Shown: in pieces, positions 44,809 to 53,093 of the stretch
Numbering within the stretch: the stretch's first letter is position 1
How the letters are laid out: every line of letters starts with the position of its first letter
Source of the DNA: Rhinopithecimicrobium faecis
GTDB lineage: Bacteria > Bacteroidota > Bacteroidia > Sphingobacteriales > Sphingobacteriaceae
DNA: 64,000 nt
Direction of reading: 5' to 3'
Assembly (NCBI GenBank): GCA_017942165.1
Contig: JAGKSB010000003.1
Location: forward strand, 124,001 to 188,000
Notes under the pieces: generated by a model
Database searches by the model: none
The model's input: the letters and a program-made list of their open reading frames with translations, nothing else
Told to the model about the DNA's origin: nothing
Translations under genes and position numbers: made by a program

Positions 44809-45222
44809 TTATTTCTTTTTACCTTTTGCTGGAGCTGCAGCTACTTGTCCTGGTTTAGGACGCTTAGTTCCATATTTTGAACGACGTTGGTTACGACCTG
44901 CTACACCTGAAGTATCTAATGCACCACGGATGATGTGGTAACGTACACCTGGTAAATCTTTTACACGACCACCACGAATTAATACGATCGAGTGTTCTTG
45001 TAAGTTGTGACCTTCACCTGGAATGTAAGCATTTACCTCTTTACCGTTTGTTAAACGTACACGAGCTACTTTACGCATTGCTGAGTTTGGTTTCTTAGGG
45101 GTAGTAGTGTATACACGAGTACACACGCCTCTTCGCTGTGGACATGAGTCCAACGCTGGTGACTTACTCTTGTCAACCAGAGCTACTCTACCTTTTCTAA
45201 CTAATTGTTGAATAGTAGGCAT
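44809..45222 (-). CDS. rpsL: Small ribosomal subunit protein uS12
   Basis: This 137-residue protein has [11 protein letters not shown] at the start and [17 protein letters not shown] near residues 41-57. The lysines that mutate in streptomycin resistance (Lys43/Lys44 in TPKKPNS, and the Lys of [11 protein letters not shown]) are the wild-type residues, so it should be streptomycin-sensitive at this gene. It is the first gene of the operon, with a good promoter about 50 bp upstream. The C-terminal tail is an alanine/lysine extension. Confidence 0.98.
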   Translation of the reverse strand: MPTIQQLVRKGRVALVDKSKSPALDSCPQRRGVCTRVYTTTPKKPNSAMRKVARVRLTNGKEVNAYIPGEGHNLQEHSIVLIRGGRVKDLPGVRYHIIRGALDTSGVAGRNQRRSKYGTKRPKPGQVAAAPAKGKKK

Positions 45223-45269
45223 TGACCTGTTTTTGTTATTTAATTGTTTCTTAAATTATTTTAAGTTCG

Positions 45270-45300
45270 CAAAGATATTCATTTAATCTTAAACTCTAAA
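45270..45300 (-). promoter_or_regulatory. Promoter of the str operon
   Basis: On the minus strand TTTA (45300-45297), 19 nt, then TATCTTTG (45277-45270) match the Bacteroidota promoter with one mismatch at -33. The predicted start is about 40 bp before the rpsL ATG at 45222. Confidence 0.7.
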
Positions 45301-45344
45301 GTATTGTGTGAAAATATTTTTCCACCCTATTCTGTGAAAATAGA

Positions 45345-47474
45345 TTAGGTCAATAAAGTGAAGTCGATTTGACGCTTGTCAAGATCTACTTTCTTGACCT
45401 TGATGTTTACCTGATCACCCAGCTGGTAAGTCTTTTTCTTACGCTGCCCAATAATACAGTAATTCTTCTCATCTAAGACATAGAAGTCGTCAGTGATATC
45501 GCGTAGGCGTACCATACCCTCACATTTATTCTCCTGAATCTCGACATACATACCCCATTCAGTTACACCAGATACAATACCTGTATATTCGGTGCCAATT
45601 TGCTCTTCTAAGTATTCTGCCTGTTTGTATTTAATGGATGCGCGCTCTGCTTCGGCAGCTTTTTTCTCCATTTGTGAAGCATGCTCACACATTTTTTCAT
45701 ACATATCGGCGTTTAGACCTTTTCCACCATCTAGGTAGAATTGTAACAAACGGTGGACCATCACATCCGGGTATCGGCGGATAGGGGAAGTAAAGTGGGT
45801 ATAATAGTCAAAGGCTAAGCCGTAGTGGCTGGAGCGTTTTGTGGTATAAATTGCTTTCGCCATGGAGCGTATCGCTAAGGTCGTCAGCACATTTTGCTCC
45901 CCTTTACCTTCGATGCTTACCATCATGGCGTTAATTGATTTCGCTGTTTCCTTTTCTGTCTTAGTATTTAATTTATAGCCAAAGCGTGCTGCAAACTGTG
46001 AAAATGTTGTCAATACCGTCTCATTTGGGGCATCGTGGGCACGGTAAACAAAAGGCAGCTTTGCTTTCCCTTTTCCTTGAAGGCCAATATATTCCGCTAC
46101 CTTACGGTTGGCTAATAACATAAAGTCCTCAATTAGCTTATGGGCATCTTTACGTTCTTTCGTATAAACGCCTGTAGGCTTACCATTTTCATCAAGGATG
46201 AATTTTACTTCCGCAGATTCAAAGGAGATAGCGCCATTTTTAAATTTACGCTCACGTAAAATATAGGCTAGTTCATTTAATTTTAACAGCTCCTCGACGT
46301 AATCACCGGCTTTATTGTCCATTACTTCCTGTGCTTCCTCATACGCAAAGCGACGGTCGGAGTGGATAATCGTACGTCCAAACCACTGATTGACAACCTT
46401 CGCCTGCTCATCCATCTCAAAGACGGCGGAGAAACTAAGTCTATCAACATGCGGCTTTAGGGAGCATAAATCATTCGAAAGACGCTCTGGAAGCATAGGG
46501 ATCACGCGGTCTACAAGGTATACGGAAGTTCCTCTATCAAAAGCTTCTTTATCCAATGCTGTATCTGGGCGCACAAAGTGCGATACATCGGCAATATGCA
46601 CGCCGATTTCATAATTTCCATTGTCCAGTTTTTGGAACGAAATGGCATCATCAAAATCTTTCGCATCTGCCGGGTCAATGGTAAATGTTGTAATAGCCCT
46701 GAAGTCACGACGTTTAGAGATCTCTTCCGAAGAAATTAGTTCGGAAAAATGGTTTGCTTCATTTTCTACTTTCTTAGGAAACTCTAAGGGGAAGCCGAAG
46801 TCGGCAAGGATCGCGTTCATTTCCGTGTTGTTTTCGCCCTTTTTACCAAGGACATTTTTTACAGTCCCTACCGGATTTTTTGCTCCTTTGGGCCAATCAG
46901 TAATGGAAACAACGACTTTTTCTTCATTCTTAGCGCCGTTTAAGCGGTCTAAAGGGATGAATATATCGTGCAGCATCTTCCGATCATCGGCAATAAAAAA
47001 GGCGAAATTATCAGCGATACTCATGACCCCTGTAAAGTCGGTCTTCGCACGTTGTAAGATCTCAATTACTTCCCCTTCTTTTTTACGTCCACGGCTCTTT
47101 TCAAAGCAGTGTACTTTTACGATATCCCCATGCAGGGCATTACGTAATTTACGGGGAGCAATATAAATATCATTTTCAAACTCATCTTCGGGTACGATAT
47201 AGGCAGAACCATCTGCGGTCATATCTACTTTACCTGTGATATATACTTTTAATTGCCGCAGTTTAAATTTTCCTTTTTCGACTTCTAAAAACTGGCTTCT
47301 TGCGTTTTTTTCATTGAGAATATCGGCAATAGCAATTTTTGAATCCGTGTCTGTTATATTTAACTTGGAAGATACTTGTTTGTAGTTCAGGGGTTTGTTG
47401 TTTGATCGCTCAAAAACATCTATGATAAGTTGAGTTAATACCTCTTTAAAAGTACGCTCTTTTTTAGCAGTCAT
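45345..47474 (-). CDS. rnr: Ribonuclease R
   Basis: This is 709 residues of an RNB-family 3'-5' exoribonuclease. It has a winged helix near 15-70, cold-shock domains (about 75-235), and a catalytic RNB domain with DPADAKDFDDA at 267-277 (the metal-binding aspartates). The YRAHDAPNE stretch and HYTHFTSPIRRYPDVMVHRLLQ lie in the last third, and an S1 domain ends the protein (GIVSGVTEWGMYVEIQENKCEGMVRL). It degrades structured RNA, rRNA fragments and stalled-translation mRNA. It is monocistronic. Confidence 0.95.
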   Translation of the reverse strand: MTAKKERTFKEVLTQLIIDVFERSNNKPLNYKQVSSKLNITDTDSKIAIADILNEKNARSQFLEVEKGKFKLRQLKVYITGKVDMTADGSAYIVPEDEFENDIYIAPRKLRNALHGDIVKVHCFEKSRGRKKEGEVIEILQRAKTDFTGVMSIADNFAFFIADDRKMLHDIFIPLDRLNGAKNEEKVVVSITDWPKGAKNPVGTVKNVLGKKGENNTEMNAILADFGFPLEFPKKVENEANHFSELISSEEISKRRDFRAITTFTIDPADAKDFDDAISFQKLDNGNYEIGVHIADVSHFVRPDTALDKEAFDRGTSVYLVDRVIPMLPERLSNDLCSLKPHVDRLSFSAVFEMDEQAKVVNQWFGRTIIHSDRRFAYEEAQEVMDNKAGDYVEELLKLNELAYILRERKFKNGAISFESAEVKFILDENGKPTGVYTKERKDAHKLIEDFMLLANRKVAEYIGLQGKGKAKLPFVYRAHDAPNETVLTTFSQFAARFGYKLNTKTEKETAKSINAMMVSIEGKGEQNVLTTLAIRSMAKAIYTTKRSSHYGLAFDYYTHFTSPIRRYPDVMVHRLLQFYLDGGKGLNADMYEKMCEHASQMEKKAAEAERASIKYKQAEYLEEQIGTEYTGIVSGVTEWGMYVEIQENKCEGMVRLRDITDDFYVLDEKNYCIIGQRKKKTYQLGDQVNIKVKKVDLDKRQIDFTLLT

Positions 47475-47599
47475 ATTTCTAATCTTGAAATGTAAATTTG
47501 GAAAGAAGCAATAGGGGAGAATGAGTATCTACGATTCCAAGACACTCCTTAAAGGCTGTGCTTTCCAATAATACAACTAAGATAAGAAAAAAAGATGAA

Positions 47600-48061
47600 T
47601 TATTTCTTTTGTTGACATTGTTCACAAATGCCTACGGCATTTACGGCAATGGCATTGAGTTGAAAGTTTGCAGGGATATTTAATTGAGGCAGTGCAATTT
47701 CATCTAAGCAGTAAATACTATTACAAATAGAACAAATAAAGTGGACATGCTGATCATGGTGGGCATGTTCTGTGCAGCTTGTGGAACATAGGGCGTAGGT
47801 CGCCGTTCCTTGTAGATCGAAGATTTTATGTAAAATACCTTTCTCCTCAAAATTGGCTAGCACGCGGTATAATGTAACGCGATCAATCTGGTTGCCTAAT
47901 AGTTTTTCTAACTCTGGCTGGGAGATTGCAGACTTCTTCTTGGAGATAATGTCTAACACACTTAAACGAGGCTGTGTAACTTTCAACTTAAACTGTCTTA
48001 AAAGTTGCACAAAGGGTTCTTGTGCTATCAGGTTGTTCGTTAATTCTTCCGCTGTCTTCAT
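47600..48061 (-). CDS. Fur-family transcriptional regulator
   Basis: This 153-residue protein has a winged helix (about 20-90: FKLKVTQPRLSVLDIISKKKSAISQPELEKLLGNQIDRVTLYRVLANFEEKGILHKI, several helices) and a zinc-binding dimer domain with HAHHDQHVHFICSICNSIYCLDE and a second ICEQC pair. The Cys-x2-Cys pairs at about residues 107-110 and 147-150 fit the structural zinc site. Fur and Zur cannot be told apart with confidence. The ATG follows a perfect TAATTTTG -7 box by 4 nt, suggesting an almost leaderless transcript. The siderophore locus elsewhere in the window is a natural target if this is Fur. Confidence 0.88.
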   Translation of the reverse strand: MKTAEELTNNLIAQEPFVQLLRQFKLKVTQPRLSVLDIISKKKSAISQPELEKLLGNQIDRVTLYRVLANFEEKGILHKIFDLQGTATYALCSTSCTEHAHHDQHVHFICSICNSIYCLDEIALPQLNIPANFQLNAIAVNAVGICEQCQQKK

Positions 48062-48065
48062 AGCA

Positions 48066-48073
48066 CAAAATTA
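48066..48073 (-). promoter_or_regulatory. -7 box directly before the Fur-family gene
   Basis: TAATTTTG ends 4 nt before the ATG at 48061, so transcription would start at or next to the start codon. Confidence 0.45.
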
Positions 48074-48124
48074 AGTATTTTTTTTTAGGATAAAAATCTT
48101 CGATTTTTGACTTTAAAAGCCCGA

Positions 48125-48448
48125 CTAAAGGGAGTACTTGCTCGAAGAGCGGTAAGCCTGTTCGTATTCTTCCTGCATTGCTTTTTTGAAATTAAATGCA
48201 GATTGCATATTAAACCACATTTCCCCTGAGGTGCCAAGGGCCTTACCAATTTTTATGGCAAGCGGTGCGGAAATATCTCTTTTTCCTGCGAAAATGAGAC
48301 TTAAGTTATTAGGAAATATGCCAATTTGATTAGCAAAATCCTTTTTTAGAATTTGGCGAAATTCAATTTCTTCCATCAAGAATTCTCCTGGATGAAACGC
48401 CTCAATTTCGATTTCAGCACCTTTAGAATTAAAGACCTGGTTGTTCAT
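48125..48448 (-). CDS. higA: HigA-family antitoxin
   Basis: This 107-residue protein has a helix-turn-helix of the XRE class, with the HigA layout: AFHPGEFLMEEIEFRQILKKDFANQIGIFPNNLSLIFAGKRDISAPLAIKIGKALGTSGEMWFNMQSAFN. It lies 54 bp behind the toxin gene, as in HigBA pairs, where the toxin comes first. It should bind DNA and neutralise HigB. It ends EQAYRSSSKYSL. Confidence 0.88.
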   Translation of the reverse strand: MNNQVFNSKGAEIEIEAFHPGEFLMEEIEFRQILKKDFANQIGIFPNNLSLIFAGKRDISAPLAIKIGKALGTSGEMWFNMQSAFNFKKAMQEEYEQAYRSSSKYSL

Positions 48449-48502
48449 ATATTTATAGATTTTAATTTCTGTTGTAGTTGCAAGCTACAACGGAAATAAG
48501 AT

Positions 48503-48814
48503 TTACTTTTTAGCGTAATGATTAGCAATTTCTTCTATAATCATTATCTCGAGATTGTCTTCTTTATCAATTTGAAATATTAGCCTATAGCTATAGTCAA
48601 TTTTGATGGAGTATAATCCTTCGTATCTTTTTTCAACGAGCTTTTCAAAATGTAAAGAGCCTAATGCTCTTAAATCTTGAGTGCTCTTAGCAGCCTTAAT
48701 CAAAGCTATTCGTCGCTTGAATTTTTTAATTGTTTCAACTGGAAATTTACTTTTACCTACTGCTTTGTTCTCTGCAAGCATACCTAGATGCTCATCCTGA
48801 AATTTTACTACCAT
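48503..48814 (-). CDS. higB: HigB-like (RelE superfamily) toxin
   Basis: This 103-residue protein is basic in the first half and ends in the conserved strand-helix core YSIKIDYSYRLIFQIDKEDNLEIMIIEEIANHYAKK, typical of HigB/RelE ribosome-dependent mRNA interferases. Positions such as Arg in YSYRLIF and the C-terminal His match the usual active-site pattern. It is the first gene of the pair and is preceded by a promoter whose -33 element lies within a 36-bp palindrome. The assignment to HigB over other RelE relatives rests on the partner. Confidence 0.85.
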   Translation of the reverse strand: MVVKFQDEHLGMLAENKAVGKSKFPVETIKKFKRRIALIKAAKSTQDLRALGSLHFEKLVEKRYEGLYSIKIDYSYRLIFQIDKEDNLEIMIIEEIANHYAKK

Positions 48815-48873
48815 TACTAAATGGGGTTAATGTTTTTTTACGGTCATATCTAATATATAGTATTATCTTTCAA

Positions 48874-48904
48874 TAAAGATAGCACAAATTAGAGATTATC
48901 CAAA
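48874..48904 (-). promoter_or_regulatory. Promoter of higBA
   Basis: On the minus strand TTTG (48904-48901), exactly 19 nt, then TATCTTTA (48881-48874), match the Bacteroidota promoter with one mismatch. The -33 element lies inside the 36-bp palindrome. Confidence 0.7.
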
Positions 48905-48930
48905 AATGATAATTATCATTTTTGGATAAT
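48895..48930. promoter_or_regulatory. 36-bp perfect palindrome, probable operator of higBA
   Basis: Bases 48895-48930 equal their own reverse complement over all 36 positions, with centre ATGATAATTATCAT. The palindrome covers the -33 element of the promoter above. HigA is the obvious binder; the core ATGATAATTATCAT also resembles Fur-box-like half sites, and a Fur-family gene is nearby. Confidence 0.8.
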
Positions 48931-48949
48931 TATCATAAAATGATAATTA
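48927..48949. repeat. Second inverted repeat next to the palindrome
   Basis: TAATTATCAT (48927-48936) and ATGATAATTA (48940-48949) pair perfectly around AAA. The ATGATAAT motif is shared with the palindrome, giving a cluster of like half sites. Confidence 0.7.
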
Positions 48950-49265
48950 CATGATAAAACAGACCGTTTAAATAATTACAAAATCATCGATATGTAATTG
49001 GTGTTCTCGAAAGTAAATTTATAAGTATTTTTTATGGTCTTAAATTTTTGGCAGAATTCCTTTTTTTGATATGTAAAGTTAATGATTCCATAGAATTCTT
49101 TTGTTTGTGTCTCACAATAAAGCGAATTAAAAACACCAATAAAAAAACACCAATTTAAATAAAAGATATTTTTAACTTATAAAAAGTGTTTTTTTAAACT
49201 CATAACTGATTGACTATAAGTCTTTAAGATGATTGCAAAATAATTAAATATATTAAAATAATAAA
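48950..49265. other. AT-rich gap between higBA operators and fsa terminator
   Basis: About 315 bp without a gene. I see no RNA or repeat of note beyond poly-A/poly-T runs. Confidence 0.5.
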
Positions 49266-49300
49266 AAAAGCCGAATGTACAAGCTGTACATTCGGCTTTT
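49266..49300 (-). terminator. Terminator of fsa
   Basis: AAAAGCCGAATGTAC (49266-49280) and GTACATTCGGCTTTT (49286-49300) pair with a 5-nt loop. On the minus strand a T-run follows. It lies 22 bp beyond the fsa stop codon. Confidence 0.9.
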
Positions 49301-49321
49301 AAAGGGCGTTAATCCGCCTAC

Positions 49322-49981
49322 TTATTTTCCGGAAGCTTTAGCGTGATCTGCTAAGAACGTTGCTAAACCTGAATCTGTTAATGGGTGTTTTAATAAAGCC
49401 AACATCGCTGATAAAGGTCCTGTCATAACATCAGCACCTACTTTAGCACATGATAGAATGTGTGCTGAGTGACGTACTGAAGCTGCTAAGATTTGCGTTG
49501 GGTAAGCATAGTTGTCATAGATTAAACGGATATCTTCGATTAAGCCGATGCCGTCTACGGAGATATCATCTAAACGTCCGATAAAGGGAGATACATACGT
49601 TGCACCCGCTTTAGCGGCTAATAATGCTTGACCTGCAGAGAATACTAAGGTACAGTTTGTACGTATTCCTTGTTGGCTGAAATATTTGATCGCTTTGATA
49701 CCATCTTTAATCATAGGAACTTTCACTACGATTTTGCTATCTAAAGCTGCTAATTCCAAACCTTCTTTAATCATTGACTCGTAGTCTGTGGAAATAACTT
49801 CCGCACTGACATCTCCATCTACAATTGCGCAGATAGCTTTGTAATGATTTTTTACGTTCTCATCACCTGTAATGCCTTCTTTAGCCATTAAGCTCGGGTT
49901 AGTAGTTACGCCATCTAAAACGCCTAAATCTTGAGCTTCTTGAATTTGCTGAAGATTTGCTGTGTCAATAAAAAATTTCAT
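49322..49981 (-). CDS. fsa: Fructose-6-phosphate aldolase/transaldolase-like (TalC/Fsa family)
   Basis: This 219-residue TIM barrel is of the short transaldolase family. [11 protein letters not shown] is at 26-36 and the Schiff-base lysine is Lys87 in [32 protein letters not shown] and [16 protein letters not shown] are also standard. The FSA and short transaldolase activities cannot be separated by these motifs. The gene is monocistronic, with a terminator after and a TACATTTG -7 box before it. Confidence 0.9.
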   Translation of the reverse strand: MKFFIDTANLQQIQEAQDLGVLDGVTTNPSLMAKEGITGDENVKNHYKAICAIVDGDVSAEVISTDYESMIKEGLELAALDSKIVVKVPMIKDGIKAIKYFSQQGIRTNCTLVFSAGQALLAAKAGATYVSPFIGRLDDISVDGIGLIEDIRLIYDNYAYPTQILAASVRHSAHILSCAKVGADVMTGPLSAMLALLKHPLTDSGLATFLADHAKASGK

Positions 49982-50032
49982 TTTGTATTGGATTGAATGT
50001 TAATGATGTTAGTTCAATTTGTGTTAACAGTA

Positions 50033-50040
50033 CAAATGTA
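50033..50040 (-). promoter_or_regulatory. Candidate -7 box of fsa
   Basis: TACATTTG on the minus strand matches TAnnTTTG, about 50 bp before the ATG. The -33 element is weak. Confidence 0.5.
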
Positions 50041-50132
50041 TAATTTAATTTAGAATATCTCTTTGATGTTGAAAAAGATATCATGGAATGTGGATAAAAG
50101 ATGTTTTTGGGGATTCGCATAATTAATGCCTG

Positions 50133-50176
50133 CTATTATCCTGCTATGAACCTACTATTATCCTGCTATGAACCTA
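50133..50176 (+). repeat. Two tandem copies of a 22-bp repeat
   Basis: A 22-bp unit beginning CTATTATCCTGCTATG is present twice head to tail (50133-50154, 50155-50176) with no mismatch, 60 bp before the MFS gene. The end CTATGAA with downstream TTCATAG (50178-50184) forms an inverted repeat. It may be a regulatory duplication. Confidence 0.85.
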
Positions 50177-50235
50177 CTTTCATAGGAATGGAATATCTTT
50201 TGCTAGGAAAATATACGTTCTATTAAATCCACTAT

Positions 50236-51489
50236 ATGCAACTTTTACGCTCCCTTAGTTATCCGAACTTTAGACTTCATGTCATCGGACAGGCAATTTC
50301 TCTTTTAGGAACCTGGATGCAGCGTGTAGCTATTAGCTGGTTAGTATATAAGCTTACAGATTCTGTTTTTTTATTGGGCTTTGTATCCTTTATCTCACTG
50401 CTACCTTCTTTAGTATTTTCCCCTTTTATTGGGACTTTTGTAGATAAGCATCCGAAATTTAAATTAGTATTCGTGACGCAAGTAGCCTTAATGGTGCAGG
50501 CAGGTCTATTGACCTTGTTAGTTTACTTCAAAGCAGAAACAGTCGTTTGGCTTTCTATTTTGGGTTTTGTACAAGGTGTAATAAATGCTTTTGATGTGCT
50601 TGCACGACAATCGTTAATGGTGAATTTAGTGGATAATCGAAAGGACCTTCCCAATGCGATAGCCTTAAACTCCTCGGTATTCAATGCCGCCCGTATGCTG
50701 GGGCCTGCCATTGGGGGATTTCTACTAAGCAGCTATGGGGAGCTTATATGCTTTACATTAAATTTCTTAAGTTTTATCCCTGTTATTGCTTGTTTGCTGC
50801 TGATGAAAGTAACCGAACAGCCCATTAAGCTCGTAAAAGAATCCAGCATACAGAGCCTAATTGAAGGCTTTAAATACTTGAAGCGCTCGCCTCATATATC
50901 GACTTTAATTCTCTTGTTAGCATTTTCTAGTCTTTTAGTAATTCCATATACTTCTTTACTACCGGCTGTGGCTAAAGACTTATTTTCTGGGGATGAACAG
51001 ACATTCTCTTGGTTTGAGTCTGCTGCAGGATTTGGAGCCATGATAGGAGCGATCAATATGGCGCGATTAAAAGCAGGTTTTAATTTACGGTATGTAGTCT
51101 TATTTTCAGCACTCTTTATGGGGGTAAGCTTGCTGCTCTTGGCACATTCGAAACTCTTAGTAGGGGCCTTACTTTATACGGTGGTTGTATCCTTCGCGAT
51201 GATGATGCAAAATTCAAGTATTAACACCTACTTGCAGACACATGCCGTGCCAGCCTATAGGGCACGTGCTATTTCTTATTATGTGATGGCTTTTCAAGGA
51301 GTATTCCCACTTGGAAGCTTACTAACGGGCGCTATTGCTGAAGCAATAGGTCTGAAAAATGCCTTATATATAATGGGTTTTTCCGGCTGTTTAATTGCTA
51401 TAGTATTCTATATATACTTACGATTGCATGTAAATAAAAGGCTTTTCAAGTTGAAAATAGGGGGAGATATTACAGCGCCAAAAGCGTAA
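50236..51489 (+). CDS. MFS transporter, EntS-like
   Basis: This is 417 residues with about eleven to twelve hydrophobic segments. It begins LRSLSYPNFRLHVIGQAISLLGTWMQRVAISWLVYKLTDS and contains FIGTFVDKHPKF, LDVLARQSLMVNLV-like FDVLARQSLMVNLVDNRKDLPNAIALNSSVFNAARMLGPAIGGFLLSSYG, the pattern of the MFS_3/EntS-type exporters that also includes siderophore exporters. Substrate is unknown. It has a positively charged C-terminal tail. Confidence 0.85.
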   Translation: MQLLRSLSYPNFRLHVIGQAISLLGTWMQRVAISWLVYKLTDSVFLLGFVSFISLLPSLVFSPFIGTFVDKHPKFKLVFVTQVALMVQAGLLTLLVYFKAETVVWLSILGFVQGVINAFDVLARQSLMVNLVDNRKDLPNAIALNSSVFNAARMLGPAIGGFLLSSYGELICFTLNFLSFIPVIACLLLMKVTEQPIKLVKESSIQSLIEGFKYLKRSPHISTLILLLAFSSLLVIPYTSLLPAVAKDLFSGDEQTFSWFESAAGFGAMIGAINMARLKAGFNLRYVVLFSALFMGVSLLLLAHSKLLVGALLYTVVVSFAMMMQNSSINTYLQTHAVPAYRARAISYYVMAFQGVFPLGSLLTGAIAEAIGLKNALYIMGFSGCLIAIVFYIYLRLHVNKRLFKLKIGGDITAPKA

Positions 51490-51494
51490 TAACC

Positions 51495-51935
51495 CTATTT
51501 TTTGGATTTAGTCTTTCGTAGGGAAAGGTACATTTTCTTGTAATCAATCTTGGCTTCGTATTGTGCTAAGATATCACCTCCTAATACCCCAATTACAGGA
51601 TCAAAGTGCATCTGCTCATAGGCATAGTTGATCGAGGTAAGATCTAATACGGCGAACGTAGTATGGCGGCAAACCCATGTTTCCATCTTTAATTCTGGAA
51701 GTTTTAGCGTATAGCTTTCCATGCTATTGGTGCCTAAGCCGGAGGATAGCGTTGTGGAGGACTCTAGGAGGGGTGCTAAGGATGGAATCTCCATTAAGCT
51801 ATGTTTATCAAACACCGTTTTTGAAGCACCTGTATCCAAGACCATTTTATAGCTTTGATCGCAAATTATTACCGTTAGGATAAGGTGAACACCTTCTTCT
51901 TGTAAGGTTAGTTTTGTTAAAGGAATTTTAATCAT
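51495..51935 (-). CDS. Retropepsin-like aspartic protease family protein
   Basis: This is 146 residues from the ATG at 51935. A longer frame to 51983 starts in a repeated hairpin and adds an unlikely hydrophobic leader. The single aspartic-protease motif VLDTGASKTVF is at 33-43 with Asp34, followed by a small beta-rich domain ending VIGVLGGDILAQYEAKIDYKKMYLSL, which matches the clan AA fold (flap and G-G-D-I-L motif). These proteins work as homodimers. No substrate can be named. Confidence 0.82.
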   Translation of the reverse strand: MIKIPLTKLTLQEEGVHLILTVIICDQSYKMVLDTGASKTVFDKHSLMEIPSLAPLLESSTTLSSGLGTNSMESYTLKLPELKMETWVCRHTTFAVLDLTSINYAYEQMHFDPVIGVLGGDILAQYEAKIDYKKMYLSLRKTKSKK

Positions 51936-51955
51936 AGCTTCAAATATACTTAAAA

Positions 51956-52016
51956 TACCCCCAAGAAGTATAAATGAATCCATGTAATAGGATACAAAAA
52001 TTACTTTTTGGGGGTA
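51956..52016. repeat. Palindromic element, copy 2, with a longer loop
   Basis: TACCCCCAAGAAGTATAA at 51956-51973 and TACTTTTTGGGGGTA at 52002-52016 are identical to the arms of the element at 40239-40272, but here the loop is 31 nt. It lies between the retropepsin-like gene and mdh and may act as a terminator or a mobile palindrome. Confidence 0.75.
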
Positions 52017-52051
52017 GGTATAATAATTTCGCTATTGATCTCCGTTACGAC

Positions 52052-52990
52052 TTAGATTGCATTAATCTCTGTTAATACTTGGTTCATGGCGCGCACAGCG
52101 GCAGCACTTTTATGAAAAGCCTCTTGCTCGGAAGTAGATAATTTTAGGGGAATAATTTTTTCCCAGCCATGCTTATTAATAAGCACTGGTACACCCAAGT
52201 TAATATCTGACTCACCAAATTCACCGTTTAAATATACAGAAGCTGTAAAGAGTTTATTTTGATTGCGCACGATACTTTCTACAACTGCTGCGGAGGAGGC
52301 TCCTGGTGCATACCAGGCTGACGTTCCTATTAGCGCGGTTAGCGTAGCGCCGCCTACCATTGTCTTCTGTACGATCTCTGCTTGCTCTTCTTCCGTTAGG
52401 AGCTGACTCACAGGAACAGAGTTCCAAGTGGCATGTTTAATTAAAGGGATCATGGTGGTGTCACCATGGCCCCCAATAACTAGGGCATTTAAGTCTGCAG
52501 GTGAGGCATTCAGCTTAAGACTCAGTTGGTATTTAAAGCGTGCTGAATCTAAGGTTCCCCCCATGCCAATAATCCGGTTTCGAGGAACGCCTGTAGCTTT
52601 TAGTGCTAAGTAAGTCATGGTATCCATGGGATTTGAAACGACGACAAAAATAATATCTGGAGAATATTTTAATAAATTTTCGGCTACAGACTTTACAATC
52701 GCAGCATTGGTGCCAATTAATTCCTCGCGTGTCATTCCTGGTTTTCTAGGAATACCTGAAGTAATTACGGCTACAGTGGAGTTCGCTGTGGCTGCGTAGT
52801 CATTGGTTACACCAAGAATCTTGGACTCAAAGCCTAACAGAGCAGCTGACTGTGCAAGGTCCTGCGCCTTTCCTTCTGCGACTCCTTCTTTAATATCTAA
52901 TAGAACTAATTCTTCGGCAACATTTCTACGAATTAGGTTATCTGCAGTGGTAGCACCCACCGCTCCAGCACCGACAATGGTTACTTTCAT
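52052..52990 (-). CDS. mdh: Malate dehydrogenase (LDH-like)
   Basis: This is 312 residues. GAGAVG is at 7-12 and Asp32 accepts NAD(H). The substrate loop is PRKPGMTREE (81-90) with Arg82 and Arg88, which marks malate rather than lactate specificity (LDH has Gln in place of the first Arg). The proton-relay His175 is in IGGHGD and Arg151 is in LDSARFKYQL. It oxidises malate to oxaloacetate in the TCA cycle. It is monocistronic. Confidence 0.92.
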   Translation of the reverse strand: MKVTIVGAGAVGATTADNLIRRNVAEELVLLDIKEGVAEGKAQDLAQSAALLGFESKILGVTNDYAATANSTVAVITSGIPRKPGMTREELIGTNAAIVKSVAENLLKYSPDIIFVVVSNPMDTMTYLALKATGVPRNRIIGMGGTLDSARFKYQLSLKLNASPADLNALVIGGHGDTTMIPLIKHATWNSVPVSQLLTEEEQAEIVQKTMVGGATLTALIGTSAWYAPGASSAAVVESIVRNQNKLFTASVYLNGEFGESDINLGVPVLINKHGWEKIIPLKLSTSEQEAFHKSAAAVRAMNQVLTEINAI

Positions 52991-53093
52991 ACGATTAAAG
53001 TTTATGTGTTATTAACATAAACAATTTAAGTATTAAATTCCAATAAATCAAATAAATAGGCTGCTTTGCCGCCTATTTTAACAGCTTTTTATA

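Noticed and set aside
52052..52990. L-lactate dehydrogenase
   Set aside because: The substrate loop reads PRKPGMTREE, with Arg at the position that separates malate from lactate enzymes.
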